From: Calditrichia bacterium
Lineage (GTDB): Bacteria > Calditrichota > Calditrichia > RBG-13-44-9 > J075
Direction: 5' to 3'
Assembly: GCA_028284445.1 (NCBI GenBank)
Contig: JANQRS010000015.1
Coordinates: forward strand, 1 to 64,000
DNA: 64,000 bases
The notes under the pieces are model-generated. The model made no database searches. It saw only the letters and a program-made list of their open reading frames with translations, and was not told the DNA's origin. The stretch's first letter is position 1. Each line of letters starts with the position of its first letter. Below, piece by piece: positions 18,099 through 26,900 of this stretch. Both the position numbers and the translations under genes were made by a program.

Positions 18099-18218
18099 TA
18101 CTTTTACATTTTTTATCTGTGTGCAGCTATACCGAAGGCTTTAAAGTTCCGAAATCAATAAATTGCCTATTCTCAGTGAGATTAGCAATGTGAAGGCGAA
18201 TATCAAAACGGAATCCGC

Positions 18219-19175
18219 CTAGCTATAGAAGGAGATACTGCGCAATGACTTGATGGTTGTCTCAGGCAGCGTTAGACCGACACGCGCGGCAGCGTGACAA
18301 ACAGCGGCGGCGGCAGGCGTATATCCCTCATCGAGAATCTCAAACTTTTGCCGCATTTTTCCCAGTTTTTGAATCAATAAGCGGGTAACCGGGCCTTCCT
18401 TATTTAAGACGCCACCAGCCAGGGCCAGGGTAATCACTTTCTGTTTCCCAAATTGCTCAATTCCCCGCTGCAGCAATTCAACCAATGCGCTTGCCGCATC
18501 ATCAACTATTTTGGCAGCACGCTTATCACCGGCATCCGCCACAATACCTATCTGCTCGGCACAGGAGGCAATAATGTTCTGGGGATTAACAGATGCGTAT
18601 GTCAGGGTTTGCAGTTCACGCGGGCGCACCAGGTCATAATATCTCAGGATCGCCTTGGTCAGTTCTGCAGGCTGCAGCCCTTTTTCGTCATCCTGCAGCG
18701 CATAGCGGATCGCGTCACGGCCCATCGCGAAGCCGCTGCCTTCATCCCCCAGCAAGTAACCCCACCCACCGACAATCAGGAATTCACCATTGCGCTGCAG
18801 GCAGCAAACCGCCCCGGTTCCGGAAGAGAGCAAAATTCCTTCATCTTCACCCAGGTAGGCAAAATAGAACATGCGGGCATCGGTCATTATTGCCGTTTCC
18901 CGCAAACCGGTCTCTCGAAGAATTGCTGCCGCAATCGACTTCTCACGCTCGCGGCCCACGCCGGCAAAGGAAAATGTGGCAGCTCGAATTGCTTCCCGCT
19001 CGACTCCCGCCAATAATTGCTCCAGTAGTTCTTCCAGCAAGCGATGACCAGCGGCTTTTCCGAGCACAGCAATATTGCCGGGACCCGCTTTGGCGGTGGT
19101 CATTGCCCCGGTGGTCAAATTTAGAAGGACAGCAGTTGTTTTTGTACCCCCGCCATCCACGCCGAGCAAATACAT
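18219..19175 (-). CDS. N-acetylglucosamine/N-acetylmuramic acid kinase (BadF/MurK-like)
   Basis: A 318-residue cytoplasmic sugar kinase of the ASKHA fold. GVDGGGTKT (5-13) is the phosphate-1 loop, LLSSGTGAVCCLQ the phosphate-2 region, and GGWGYLLGDEGSG the glycine-rich segment typical of GlcNAc kinases and MurK. LALAGGVLNKEGP is the adenosine motif. By family knowledge it would phosphorylate GlcNAc and/or MurNAc at O6, feeding MurQ encoded 8 kb away. It heads the leftward operon kinase, GH3 fusion, symporter. The ribosome site AGGATAT is separated by only a few bases from an 11-copy 9-bp array in the leader. Confidence 0.9.
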   Translation of the reverse strand: MYLLGVDGGGTKTTAVLLNLTTGAMTTAKAGPGNIAVLGKAAGHRLLEELLEQLLAGVEREAIRAATFSFAGVGREREKSIAAAILRETGLRETAIMTDARMFYFAYLGEDEGILLSSGTGAVCCLQRNGEFLIVGGWGYLLGDEGSGFAMGRDAIRYALQDDEKGLQPAELTKAILRYYDLVRPRELQTLTYASVNPQNIIASCAEQIGIVADAGDKRAAKIVDDAASALVELLQRGIEQFGKQKVITLALAGGVLNKEGPVTRLLIQKLGKMRQKFEILDEGYTPAAAAVCHAAARVGLTLPETTIKSLRSISFYS

Positions 19176-19196
19176 GGCTATATCCTGTTGTTGAAA

Positions 19197-19294
19197 TGAC
19201 CAAAGTGACTAAAGTGACTAAAGTGACTAAAGTGACTAAAGTGACTAAAGTGACTAAAGTGACTAAAGTGACTAAAGTGACTAAAGTGACTAAA
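19197..19294. repeat. Nonamer tandem array (TGACTAAAG)n
   Basis: About eleven copies of TGACTAAAG; the first carries one change (TGACCAAAG). It starts 22 bases upstream of the kinase start codon, within its presumed leader. A unit of 9 bp keeps frame, so it reads as repeated Thr-Lys-Val on the plus strand, but no gene uses it. Remnants (TCACTTTATT) continue to about 19345. Confidence 0.95.
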
Positions 19295-19386
19295 TTTAAT
19301 AACTTTAGCTCACTTTATTGACTTTTTCTACTCTAGATCACTTTATTAACTCCACCCGTAAGCATCAAGGCAAATTTTGATCTCTG

Positions 19387-19401
19387 GCAATACTATATTG
19401 C
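19387..19401. promoter_or_regulatory. Candidate operator GCAATACTATATTGC
   Basis: A perfect inverted repeat GCAATA-CTA-TATTGC in the gap between the divergent kinase and DUF5009 genes. The identical 15-mer occurs at 25938-25952 between the AraC regulator and GH20 genes, with a second related site beside it. Two exact intergenic copies in one functional island suggest a shared regulator. Confidence 0.6.
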
Positions 19402-19498
19402 GTGAGGAGGCTATCAGGGATAGGCATAAGAAACAGCATAAAAGTATTGGTGAATCTCACACAAAGTTGATAATCTTGGTTAAAATGAGGACGCCAAC

Positions 19499-20596
19499 TT
19501 GAATGAACGTCTGGTTTCTCTGGACGCCTTTCGCGGGATTACCATTGCAGGTATGATCCTGGTGAACAATCCCGGTAGCTGGGGCCATGTCTATTCACCC
19601 CTGCTGCACGCCCCCTGGCATGGCTGGACCCCTACAGATTTCATCTTCCCCTTTTTTCTGTTTATTGTCGGGGTGTCGATGGTCTTTTCTTTCGAAAAAC
19701 TTTTGGCAAAGCGTACCCGGAGCGACATTTACAAAAAAGTTCTCAAGCGAACTGCTATACTCTTTGCCCTCGGGCTTTTTCTATCGGGTTTTCCCAAATA
19801 CGATCTTTCCACCTTACGCATTCCCGGCGTTTTGCAGCGCATTGCCCTGGTATACTGCGCAGCCTCGTTTATATTCCTCAATAGCGATATCCGCAAGCAG
19901 GTTTGGTGGACAGTCGGCTTATTGCTTTTCTACTGGGGCATTATGACGCTCATTCCGGTACCCGGTTACGGGGCTGGCGATTTGAGCATGGAAGGGAATT
20001 TGGCGGCCTATGTCGACAGCGGTTTGCTTAGTGGGCATATGTGGAAAGAAACCTGGGACCCGGAAGGACTCTTGAGCACCATTCCGGCAATCGCAACGAC
20101 ACTGTCCGGTATTTTGACCGGGCACTTCCTGAAGTCCGGCCGCGACAAAATGGAGATCACCGGATGGCTGTTCACCGCCGGATGGATCCTGGTGCTTATC
20201 GGATTATTCTGGCATATTCTCTTTCCAATCAACAAGCCATTGTGGACCAGTTCCTATGTGGTTTTCACTTCCGGTGCGGCACTTCATTTCCTCGGTTTTT
20301 GTTACTGGCTGATAGACGTGAAGGGATATCAAAAGTGGGCCAAACCAGCGCTGATCTATGGCATGAACGCCATTGCCGTGTTTGTGCTGTCCGGCCTACT
20401 GGCAAGAGTGATGATACTTGTCAAGGTGAACAGCAACGGCAGTGAGACAAGCCTTAAGGGCTGGCTTTATGAGCAGGTCTTTTCAGCAGCTCTGGGCCCC
20501 TTGAATGGCTCGCTGGCATTTGCCATCGCCAACGTGTTATTCTGGCTGGCAATGATGGCAATACTATACAATAGGCGTATATTTATTAAGATCTAG
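19499..20596 (+). CDS. DUF5009/COG4299 membrane protein (HGSNAT-like; possible amino-sugar transporter or acetyltransferase)
   Basis: A 365-residue inner-membrane protein with about ten helices. The start RLVSLDAFRGITIAGMILVNN, then HAPWHGWTPTDFIFPFFLFIVGVSM, is the hallmark of the family related to lysosomal heparan-alpha-glucosaminide N-acetyltransferase. The conserved His in HAPWHGW would be the acetyl-transfer residue in that enzyme. From memory, a related protein in Tannerella forsythia is tied to MurNAc uptake (MurT), which fits this locus but needs checking. Translation starts at TTG, after GAGG; the nearby ATG is out of frame. It heads the rightward genes AGCS and NamZ, below a candidate operator. 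Confidence 0.85.
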   Translation: MNERLVSLDAFRGITIAGMILVNNPGSWGHVYSPLLHAPWHGWTPTDFIFPFFLFIVGVSMVFSFEKLLAKRTRSDIYKKVLKRTAILFALGLFLSGFPKYDLSTLRIPGVLQRIALVYCAASFIFLNSDIRKQVWWTVGLLLFYWGIMTLIPVPGYGAGDLSMEGNLAAYVDSGLLSGHMWKETWDPEGLLSTIPAIATTLSGILTGHFLKSGRDKMEITGWLFTAGWILVLIGLFWHILFPINKPLWTSSYVVFTSGAALHFLGFCYWLIDVKGYQKWAKPALIYGMNAIAVFVLSGLLARVMILVKVNSNGSETSLKGWLYEQVFSAALGPLNGSLAFAIANVLFWLAMMAILYNRRIFIKI

Positions 20597-20879
20597 AGTG
20601 CTGAAATTCCAAATTCCAACAGAAAAGATTCCAAAGAAAAACGGTAAGCATTGGAATGTCGCTTGCAGGGATTAAGGAGTTGTAGGAACTAACACGAATC
20701 ACCACAAATGAACCAGACTAAGATAACCTCTTCTTCATTCGCGTATATTCGCGGGAGCTTATTAGAATTTGAGTTCTGTATTCTTTTCGTTTGGAATTTT
20801 TCCTGTTGGAATTTGGGATTTACTCTTTCAAGATTTGGGATTTCATCCGCAGTTGCACTTGATTTGAAAAAGGATAATT

Positions 20880-22250
20880 ATGCAAGCATTTGAACAATTC
20901 ATCATCGCATTTGCAGAAATCGCCTGGGACTATCTCCTCTATCTGCTTCTCTTCGGCGGACTTTTTTTCCTGATCTTTTCGCGCCTGACCCCCTTTCGAT
21001 ATATGCGGCATGGTATTGATATCCTGCGCGGCAAGTATGACGACCCTAATGATACCGGTGAAATTTCTCACTTCGCAGCCCTGGCAAGCGCCCTGGCGGG
21101 CACCATCGGCATGGGAAATATTGCCGGGGTTGCTGTAGCAATCAATGCCGGCGGACCCGGGGCCATTTTTTGGATGTGGATGAGTGCCATTGTCGGGATC
21201 GCCACCAAGTTCTTCACATGCAGTCTGGCTATCATGTATCGCGGCAAGGACAGCCAAGGCAAGTTACAGGGCGGCCCAATGTATGTGGTTCGCGAGGGAC
21301 TCGGGAAGAAATGGTCCTGGCTGGCCACCCTGTTTTGCGTGACCGGTTTGGTCGGCTGTCTGCCGCTCTTCCAGGTCAACCAACTGGTACAGGTCATTCG
21401 CGACGAGATCTTTATCTCGGGCGGCTACCTAACCGGATCGGACCACACGACCTTTAACCTGACGGTCGGTCTCATCATTGCCGCAATAGTGGCGACGGTC
21501 ATCTTTGGCGGTATCAATCGCATTGGCCAGGTTGCTTCGAAGTTGGTGCCTTCAATGGTCATTCTCTACATGGCCGCCGGTTTATATATTGTATTGAGTA
21601 ATCTAGGCGATGTCCCCGGACATTTGGCATTCATCGTTCGCGATGCCTTTACCGGCGAGGCAGTTGGTGGTGGAGCGCTCGGCACCGTCATTGCGACCGG
21701 CATTCGTCGAGGTGCGTTTTCCAATGAGGCCGGCATTGGCACGGAAGCCCTTGCGCATGGCGCGGCAAAAACCAATGAGCCGATTCGCGAAGGGCTGGTC
21801 GCCATGCTCGGCCCGGTCATCGACACCTTGATTGTCTGTACTGTCACTGCCTTGATCATTCTCTCTACCGGTGTCTGGCAGGAAGGTTCAGCTGATGGTA
21901 TAACCCTAACCGCCCGCGCCTTCGAGGCGGGTATACCCGGCATCGGTTTTTTAATTTTGATGACCTGCGTTCTGTCCTTCAGCACAAGTACCATGTTCAG
22001 CTATTCCTATTATGGTACCAAATGCCTCGGATATTTGATTGGTGCGGAAAAGCAGCACCTCTATAATTACTTTTACATCGCCCTGATGCTTTTTGCTGCT
22101 ATTGCCTCCAGCGACGCCGCCGTCAGCCTGATCGACGGCATGTATGCGCTGATGGCAATACCAACAATGACCTCAGCGCTGGTCCTTGCTCCGAAAGTGA
22201 TGAAGGAAGCGCGACGTTATTTTGCAAAACTCAATGCGGAAACCGAATAA
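20880..22250 (+). CDS. Alanine/glycine:cation symporter (AGCS family)
   Basis: A 456-residue sodium-coupled amino-acid importer with about 11 membrane helices. Signature stretches are ALASALAGTIGMGNIAGVAV, FWMWMSAIVGIATKF and GIRRGAFSNEAGIGTEALAHGAAKT, characteristic of Dag/Alst-type carriers for L- or D-alanine and glycine. In this locus it could recover alanine from stem peptides; this is inference from the neighbours. AAGGAT precedes the ATG. The 283-base gap upstream holds AT-rich dispersed words (AATTCCAAATTCCAAC) and no gene. NamZ follows ten bases after its stop, so the two are surely co-transcribed. Confidence 0.92.
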   Translation: MQAFEQFIIAFAEIAWDYLLYLLLFGGLFFLIFSRLTPFRYMRHGIDILRGKYDDPNDTGEISHFAALASALAGTIGMGNIAGVAVAINAGGPGAIFWMWMSAIVGIATKFFTCSLAIMYRGKDSQGKLQGGPMYVVREGLGKKWSWLATLFCVTGLVGCLPLFQVNQLVQVIRDEIFISGGYLTGSDHTTFNLTVGLIIAAIVATVIFGGINRIGQVASKLVPSMVILYMAAGLYIVLSNLGDVPGHLAFIVRDAFTGEAVGGGALGTVIATGIRRGAFSNEAGIGTEALAHGAAKTNEPIREGLVAMLGPVIDTLIVCTVTALIILSTGVWQEGSADGITLTARAFEAGIPGIGFLILMTCVLSFSTSTMFSYSYYGTKCLGYLIGAEKQHLYNYFYIALMLFAAIASSDAAVSLIDGMYALMAIPTMTSALVLAPKVMKEARRYFAKLNAETE

Positions 22251-22260
22251 CGGAAAGCCC

Positions 22261-23505
22261 ATGAAGCAACGTTTGACCTTCATCCTGTTTACCATATTGT
22301 CATTTGCCCTAGTGGGTATATCCTGCGAGTCCGAGGACATTGCAACCGGCCTCGATCAGGCCTCCGACTATCATTCCTTTTTCGCCGGAAAGAGCGTCGG
22401 CATCATCACCAATCACACAGCCTTTGATCAGGAGGGACGCTACATTTCCGAGGTCTTCTCGGATATGCAGGATGTCACCATCAAGGCATTTTTCGGGCCG
22501 GAACATGGTATTCGCGGTAGCGCTGAAGCGGGCGCCAAAATAGATTCGGAAACCGATCCGCTAAATGATGTGCCGATCTACAGCCTATACGGCAAAACAA
22601 CCAAGCCAACAAGTGAGATGTTGCAAGGCATCGATGTACTGATATTTGACATTCAGGATGTCGGCGCGCGCTTTTACACCTACATCTACACGATGTCACT
22701 GGCAATGGAGGCCGCAGCCGAGCATAATATTCACTTCGTGGTTCTCGATCGCCCCAACCCGATTGGCGGACAGCTCGTGGAGGGGAACATTCTCGAGCCG
22801 GCATTCAAGACCTTTGTGGGCTTATATCCGATACCGGTACGACATGGAATGACAGTAGGAGAATTGGCGACAATGTTTAATAGTGAGGGTTGGCTCGCCG
22901 ATGGCAAAAAAGCGCAATTGACGGTCATCCCCCTGCACAATTGGCAACGCTCGCAATGGTATGACAACACGGGGCTTTCGTTTATAAAACCCTCTCCGAA
23001 CATTCCCAACCTGACCTCGGCAACCGTCTATCCTGGCACCTGCCTGCTGGAAGGCACCAATGTCTCCGAGGGTCGCGGGACAACGCAACCATTTACCATT
23101 TTCGGCGCACCATGGATAGACGGCAAGCAATTGGCTGCGGCCTTAAACAGCTTACCGCTGCATGGTGTCTCTTTTCGCGATACCAGCTTTACGCCAATTG
23201 CCATTCCCGGGGCTTCCAACAATCCCAAACATCGCGATCGCCTCTGTCAGGGCGTTACCCTGGAGGTTTATGACCGCCAGAATTTTCAGCCCTATCTAAC
23301 CGGGATTCATATCGTAAACAGCATTGCCGGTATGTATCCGGATAGCCTCAGCTGGCGCGTGCGTCACTTTGACCGGCTTTGCGGCACCGCCTCTGTTCGG
23401 GAAGCTATTCTGCAGGGGAAATCGATAGAAACCCTCGTGAAGGGATGGGAAGGTGAGTTGAATGCATTTGGGGATATTCGCAAAAAATATTTGCTTTACA
23501 AGTAA
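22261..23505 (+). CDS. NamZ-like exo-beta-N-acetylmuramidase lipoprotein (DUF1343, GH171)
   Basis: A 414-residue lipoprotein (lipobox VGISC) of the DUF1343 family, whose characterised member NamZ (B. subtilis YbbC) removes terminal MurNAc from non-reducing ends of peptidoglycan fragments. Family motifs are GKSVGIITNHTAFD, FFGPEHGIRG, the DIQDVGARFYTYIYTM block, VLDRPNPIGG, PIPVRHGMTVGELA and ATVYPGTCLLEGTNVSEGRG. The start at 22261 has GGAAAG upstream and a signal peptide directly after. It acts with the GH3 and GH20 enzymes, which remove GlcNAc. It follows the AGCS gene closely and ends before a palindrome. Confidence 0.92.
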   Translation: MKQRLTFILFTILSFALVGISCESEDIATGLDQASDYHSFFAGKSVGIITNHTAFDQEGRYISEVFSDMQDVTIKAFFGPEHGIRGSAEAGAKIDSETDPLNDVPIYSLYGKTTKPTSEMLQGIDVLIFDIQDVGARFYTYIYTMSLAMEAAAEHNIHFVVLDRPNPIGGQLVEGNILEPAFKTFVGLYPIPVRHGMTVGELATMFNSEGWLADGKKAQLTVIPLHNWQRSQWYDNTGLSFIKPSPNIPNLTSATVYPGTCLLEGTNVSEGRGTTQPFTIFGAPWIDGKQLAAALNSLPLHGVSFRDTSFTPIAIPGASNNPKHRDRLCQGVTLEVYDRQNFQPYLTGIHIVNSIAGMYPDSLSWRVRHFDRLCGTASVREAILQGKSIETLVKGWEGELNAFGDIRKKYLLYK

Positions 23506-23518
23506 CGAGGACCTTCAG

Positions 23519-23560
23519 CCCACCCCTAAGTTTCCTACGTGGCGGGGACTTAGGGGTGGG
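23519..23560. repeat. Dispersed palindrome
   Basis: Arms CCCACCCCTAAG and CTTAGGGGTGGG surround an imperfect core, 14 bases after the namZ-like stop. It may double as a transcript end, but no T tract follows directly. Similar to 9021-9068. Confidence 0.85.
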
Positions 23561-23640
23561 TTTTATCTGCGTAAATCCGTGGACATCGGTGTCAAAAGGT
23601 TTTAATCTTTTCAGATCCTGTTAAGCCTGTCTAAAATTTC

Positions 23641-25698
23641 CTACTGTCCCCTTTTACCCGCCACTCGACGCACCAATTTTTCCATGCTATCGCAGATCAT
23701 CAGACGCACTTCAGCTCGTGGAAGGCGTGATTGCTCGATTGTCGTCAGGCTGCTGCTTACCCAATTGGACGAGGGGTGCTTTCCCTGCTTTAGTAGATCC
23801 AGGGCAGTGAGGCCGATCTGTCCGAGAGCTGCCAAATCCTGACTAATGGTTTCGATCTCCCGCAACACCGGCGAGCGATTGATCTCCGGCTCTAATTGAT
23901 CATAATGCCTCGCCCATGCCGAAAATTGATCTTGCAAAGCCTGAAAATCCGCTTCCTGCCGCTTCGCCAGGTAACGGTGCACCTGCACGCCCAGCAACCT
24001 GGCAGGTAACGATTCCGGTTGGGCGGCATCTACCACCTGTGTTAGTGGCGAATAGACAGTATAAGGCGCTGCTCGATGCCGGCGATACCATTTGATCGGT
24101 TCGAGAACATCAACCAGCGTTTTTAGCGGCGCCATGTTGCCGCCGCGTAATAGCCGCCGCAGCATCATCTCATAGTTCTTCAGATGAAGAAGTCCGTGCT
24201 CTTCCAGTTGATAATTGATATGCGCCAACCGTTCGTACATACTGCGTAAATCGGTCTGAGTGGTCGGGGACCACAGTCGCTCCGCAATAGCCGCCGTACG
24301 AGGCCAAATTCGTGAGTCAACAGTCTCTCCTGAGGCCAGTTCCGTCCACATAGCCGCTTCACCTCCCAGTATGTGCGATTGTTTGTCAGCAGATAAGGGA
24401 GAAGGGCTTGGCAGCGGGTCATTCTTGTAATGATAGGCCGCTGGTTGAATGAGATCCAGATAATACTTCGCCGACAGGATTGCATAATGCCCCTTGCGAG
24501 CGGCATCGTACATCACCTGTTTACCGCGCCAGGATTGTATCACCGCTGTCTTGGCAAGACCGGATTGAAAAATTTCATCCCACCCTACCAGGATTTTGCC
24601 TTGCGCTGCCAAAATCTTCTGAATTCGGCGATTAAAATGGGCCTGTAACGCATCTTTATCCGGAATTTTGTTGCGACGCATAAAAGCAACGATTTCCGAA
24701 TTGTTTAGCCAATCGTGGCCATTATTCTCGTCCCCACCGATATGCACATATTGGTCTGGGAACAGCGTCCCCATTTCCTCAAAAAAGCGCTCCAGAAAGA
24801 GATATACCCCATCATTGATTGGATTCATTGTTGGATTGGCTTCGCGATAGCCTTCCTCCAGATCGTAAGGACCGGGTTGACTGGCCAGCTCAGGATAACC
24901 GACGAACCAGCTGGTCGTATGGGCCGGTACATCGAACTCCGGCACAATACGAATTCCCCGGTCAGCGGCATATTTAACAATGTATCGCACCTGTTCACGC
25001 GTATAGTATTCACCATTCGAACCCAATTGATGCAGCTTGGGAAAGCGCTTACTTTCAATCCGAAATCCCTGGTGGTCTGTCAGGTGCCAATGAAACACGT
25101 TCATCTTGACGGCTGCCATTGCATCCAATTGGCGCAGAACGCCCTCCACTGAAATGAAATGACGGCTAACATCCAACATCAAACCACGCCACGGAAAGCG
25201 CGGTTCATCTTCGATAATTACTGCCGGGAAGAAATAGCTGCGTTTGTCGCCATCAAGAAGCTGGAGCAAGGTTTCCAGCCCCCTCATCACTCCAAAATCC
25301 GTCGTGGCGCTGAGAGTAATGATGCCGGGTTGTACTTCCAGGCGATAATCCTCATTTTCGTGTAGCTGTAGCTGACCGATGCGATCGTATTGAATCCGTA
25401 AGTGGACCTTACCTGCTTCCGGGAGCGGGTGATTATTCTTGAAAAACAGACCGGTTCGTCCGCTTAATCTGCGCATGAAACGCCGGATATAGTTCCGCAA
25501 ACGCTCCTCACTATTGCCGGCCAGCTGAATGGTGAAGTTACTGCCAATTCGATGACGCCCTTCCTTTAGCTCAACGGATGCCGGCATTGGCATCAACTTT
25601 AGGTTATGGTCTTTGGATTCATTGGCCAGGGTTTGAGACATCAGCACGCAGCAGATTGACAGCATCAACAGGAGGTTGGGAAAATTTCGCAATATCAT
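23641..25698 (-). CDS. GH20 beta-N-acetylhexosaminidase
   Basis: A 685-residue exported exo-hexosaminidase. After a signal peptide come a GH20b domain (LKLMPMPASVELKEGRHRI to about 145) and the TIM barrel from about 150 (RFPWRGLMLDVSRHFISVE, HWHLTDHQGFRIES). The catalytic Asp-Glu pair is in HIGGDENNG, with Asp orienting the acetamido group and Glu as acid. WDEIFQSG and GGEAAMWTE are later barrel motifs. It releases terminal GlcNAc or GalNAc from oligosaccharides. The ATG at 25698 is used; a TTG two codons earlier is possible. It is divergent from an AraC regulator across a 310-base gap with candidate operators. Confidence 0.95.
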   Translation of the reverse strand: MILRNFPNLLLMLSICCVLMSQTLANESKDHNLKLMPMPASVELKEGRHRIGSNFTIQLAGNSEERLRNYIRRFMRRLSGRTGLFFKNNHPLPEAGKVHLRIQYDRIGQLQLHENEDYRLEVQPGIITLSATTDFGVMRGLETLLQLLDGDKRSYFFPAVIIEDEPRFPWRGLMLDVSRHFISVEGVLRQLDAMAAVKMNVFHWHLTDHQGFRIESKRFPKLHQLGSNGEYYTREQVRYIVKYAADRGIRIVPEFDVPAHTTSWFVGYPELASQPGPYDLEEGYREANPTMNPINDGVYLFLERFFEEMGTLFPDQYVHIGGDENNGHDWLNNSEIVAFMRRNKIPDKDALQAHFNRRIQKILAAQGKILVGWDEIFQSGLAKTAVIQSWRGKQVMYDAARKGHYAILSAKYYLDLIQPAAYHYKNDPLPSPSPLSADKQSHILGGEAAMWTELASGETVDSRIWPRTAAIAERLWSPTTQTDLRSMYERLAHINYQLEEHGLLHLKNYEMMLRRLLRGGNMAPLKTLVDVLEPIKWYRRHRAAPYTVYSPLTQVVDAAQPESLPARLLGVQVHRYLAKRQEADFQALQDQFSAWARHYDQLEPEINRSPVLREIETISQDLAALGQIGLTALDLLKQGKHPSSNWVSSSLTTIEQSRLPRAEVRLMICDSMEKLVRRVAGKRGQ

Positions 25699-25909
25699 AT
25701 TCAATCCATTTGTTCCAAATTTCCAGTATACACATTTTTTTTGGCGGTTTCAAAAGCCAGATCACCGGCATGCCATTCTCATTCGAAAAACCAGCCTGCT
25801 ATCAATGAGGCGGAAAGGAAACATCTCATGAAGATTCGCCGAAAAACAACCAAAATTCAGTGTAAATCCGCGCGTAGATGTAATATTTCAAATTTTATTA
25901 TTGTTTTTT

Positions 25910-25953
25910 TTGCAAAAATCAATACTTTATTGCAAAAGCAATACTATATTGCA
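25910..25953. promoter_or_regulatory. Tandem candidate operators upstream of araC/GH20
   Basis: Two direct units, TTGCAAAAATCAATACTTTA (25910-25929) and TTGCAAAAGCAATACTATA (25930-25948), then TTGCA. Within them are two overlapping-style palindromes, CAATACTTTATTG and GCAATACTATATTGC, 19 bases apart. Direct repeats at about two helical turns are typical of AraC-family sites. The second palindrome is identical to 19387-19401. The rest of the 25699-26008 gap is AT-rich with nothing else recognised. Confidence 0.6.
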
Positions 25954-26008
25954 GTTGATATAACTGAGTTGAGTTAAAAACCTGAAATAATGTATCGATT
26001 TTACCAAC

Positions 26009-26896
26009 ATGAAACCAATCAGCGTAAAACTATCCAATTCGCCCCAATCCTCATTCAAATTCAAACGGATACTGCTGGATTCGTTTGAATTCAACTGGCA
26101 CTTCCATCCCGAATACGAATTGATGCTGATGCACAAAAGCAGCGGAAAACGTTTTATTGGTGACAATATTGCTTACTACAACGATGGTGACCTCTTTCTC
26201 ATTGGCAAGAACCTGCCACACACCTGGTATTCACCATCAGACAAGCATGACAACGGAAAAATTAACGAAGCAATCCTGATCCAGTTCCTGGAAAATATCG
26301 CCGGCCTCGATATGAGTCACGTTCCGGAGTTGCAGTATATCGACCGTTTATTTAATGATGCGGTGCGAGGCATTCAGTTCCACGGAAAAACGCGGCGACA
26401 GGCAGCAAGGAAAATGCTGGAAATGGACAAACTGAGCGGGCTGAAGCGCCTGGTGCAGCTTTTCGACATTCTGGACCTGCTTGGACGGGCAGCGCCGGAG
26501 GAGAAAACATACCTCTCAAGCCTGGAATTCACCAGCAATTTCAAGCCGGATGCACAAAGCAGAATCGACCGTGTTTGCATCTATCTTAATGAGAACTACC
26601 AACGCAAATTAAGGCTGGAAGACGTCGCCAATATCGCCAATATGAGCGTCACTGCCTTTAGCCGGTTTTTCAAGAAATCTACCGGCAAGACCTTTATCAA
26701 GTATGTAAATGAACTGCGAATTGGCAAGGCCTGTCGCCTGCTAATTGAAAGTGAGATGACGATTGCGGAAATTTGCTATGAGGTAGGATTTAACAATATC
26801 TCAAATTTTAACCGACGCTTTTGCGAACGACATCAGATCAGTCCGAAGAAATATCGCCAGGAATTTTCCGCCAAGTTTCGTCGCCCGGCGGGTTAA
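26009..26896 (+). CDS. AraC-family regulator with cupin domain
   Basis: A 295-residue regulator with an N-terminal cupin-like sensor (WHFHPEYELMLMHKSSGKRFIGDNI, split by the glycine turn) and a C-terminal double helix-turn-helix from about 190: LEDVANIANMSVTAFSRFFK, then IAEICYEVGFNNISNFNRRF. It resembles Bacteroidetes regulators of glycan loci. The ATG at 26009 is well placed though its ribosome site is poor. It stands between the divergent GH20 gene and convergent murQ, with tandem sites 56 bases before its start, so it is a good candidate for the local amino-sugar regulator and for self-control. The inducer is unknown. Confidence 0.9.
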   Translation: MKPISVKLSNSPQSSFKFKRILLDSFEFNWHFHPEYELMLMHKSSGKRFIGDNIAYYNDGDLFLIGKNLPHTWYSPSDKHDNGKINEAILIQFLENIAGLDMSHVPELQYIDRLFNDAVRGIQFHGKTRRQAARKMLEMDKLSGLKRLVQLFDILDLLGRAAPEEKTYLSSLEFTSNFKPDAQSRIDRVCIYLNENYQRKLRLEDVANIANMSVTAFSRFFKKSTGKTFIKYVNELRIGKACRLLIESEMTIAEICYEVGFNNISNFNRRFCERHQISPKKYRQEFSAKFRRPAG

Positions 26897-26900
26897 TCCA

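Noticed and set aside
18593..19321. Plus-strand frame ending in Thr-Lys-Val repeats
   Set aside because: Antisense to the kinase gene, and its tail is the nonamer array.
20557..20575. GGCAATACTATACAATAGG, a near copy of the candidate operator
   Set aside because: It lies in the last codons of the DUF5009 gene and loses the right half-site, so it is not counted as an operator.
20708..20893. Plus-strand frame of 61 codons before the AGCS gene
   Set aside because: It reads through AT-rich dispersed words (GAATTTGGGATTT) and overlaps the true AGCS start.
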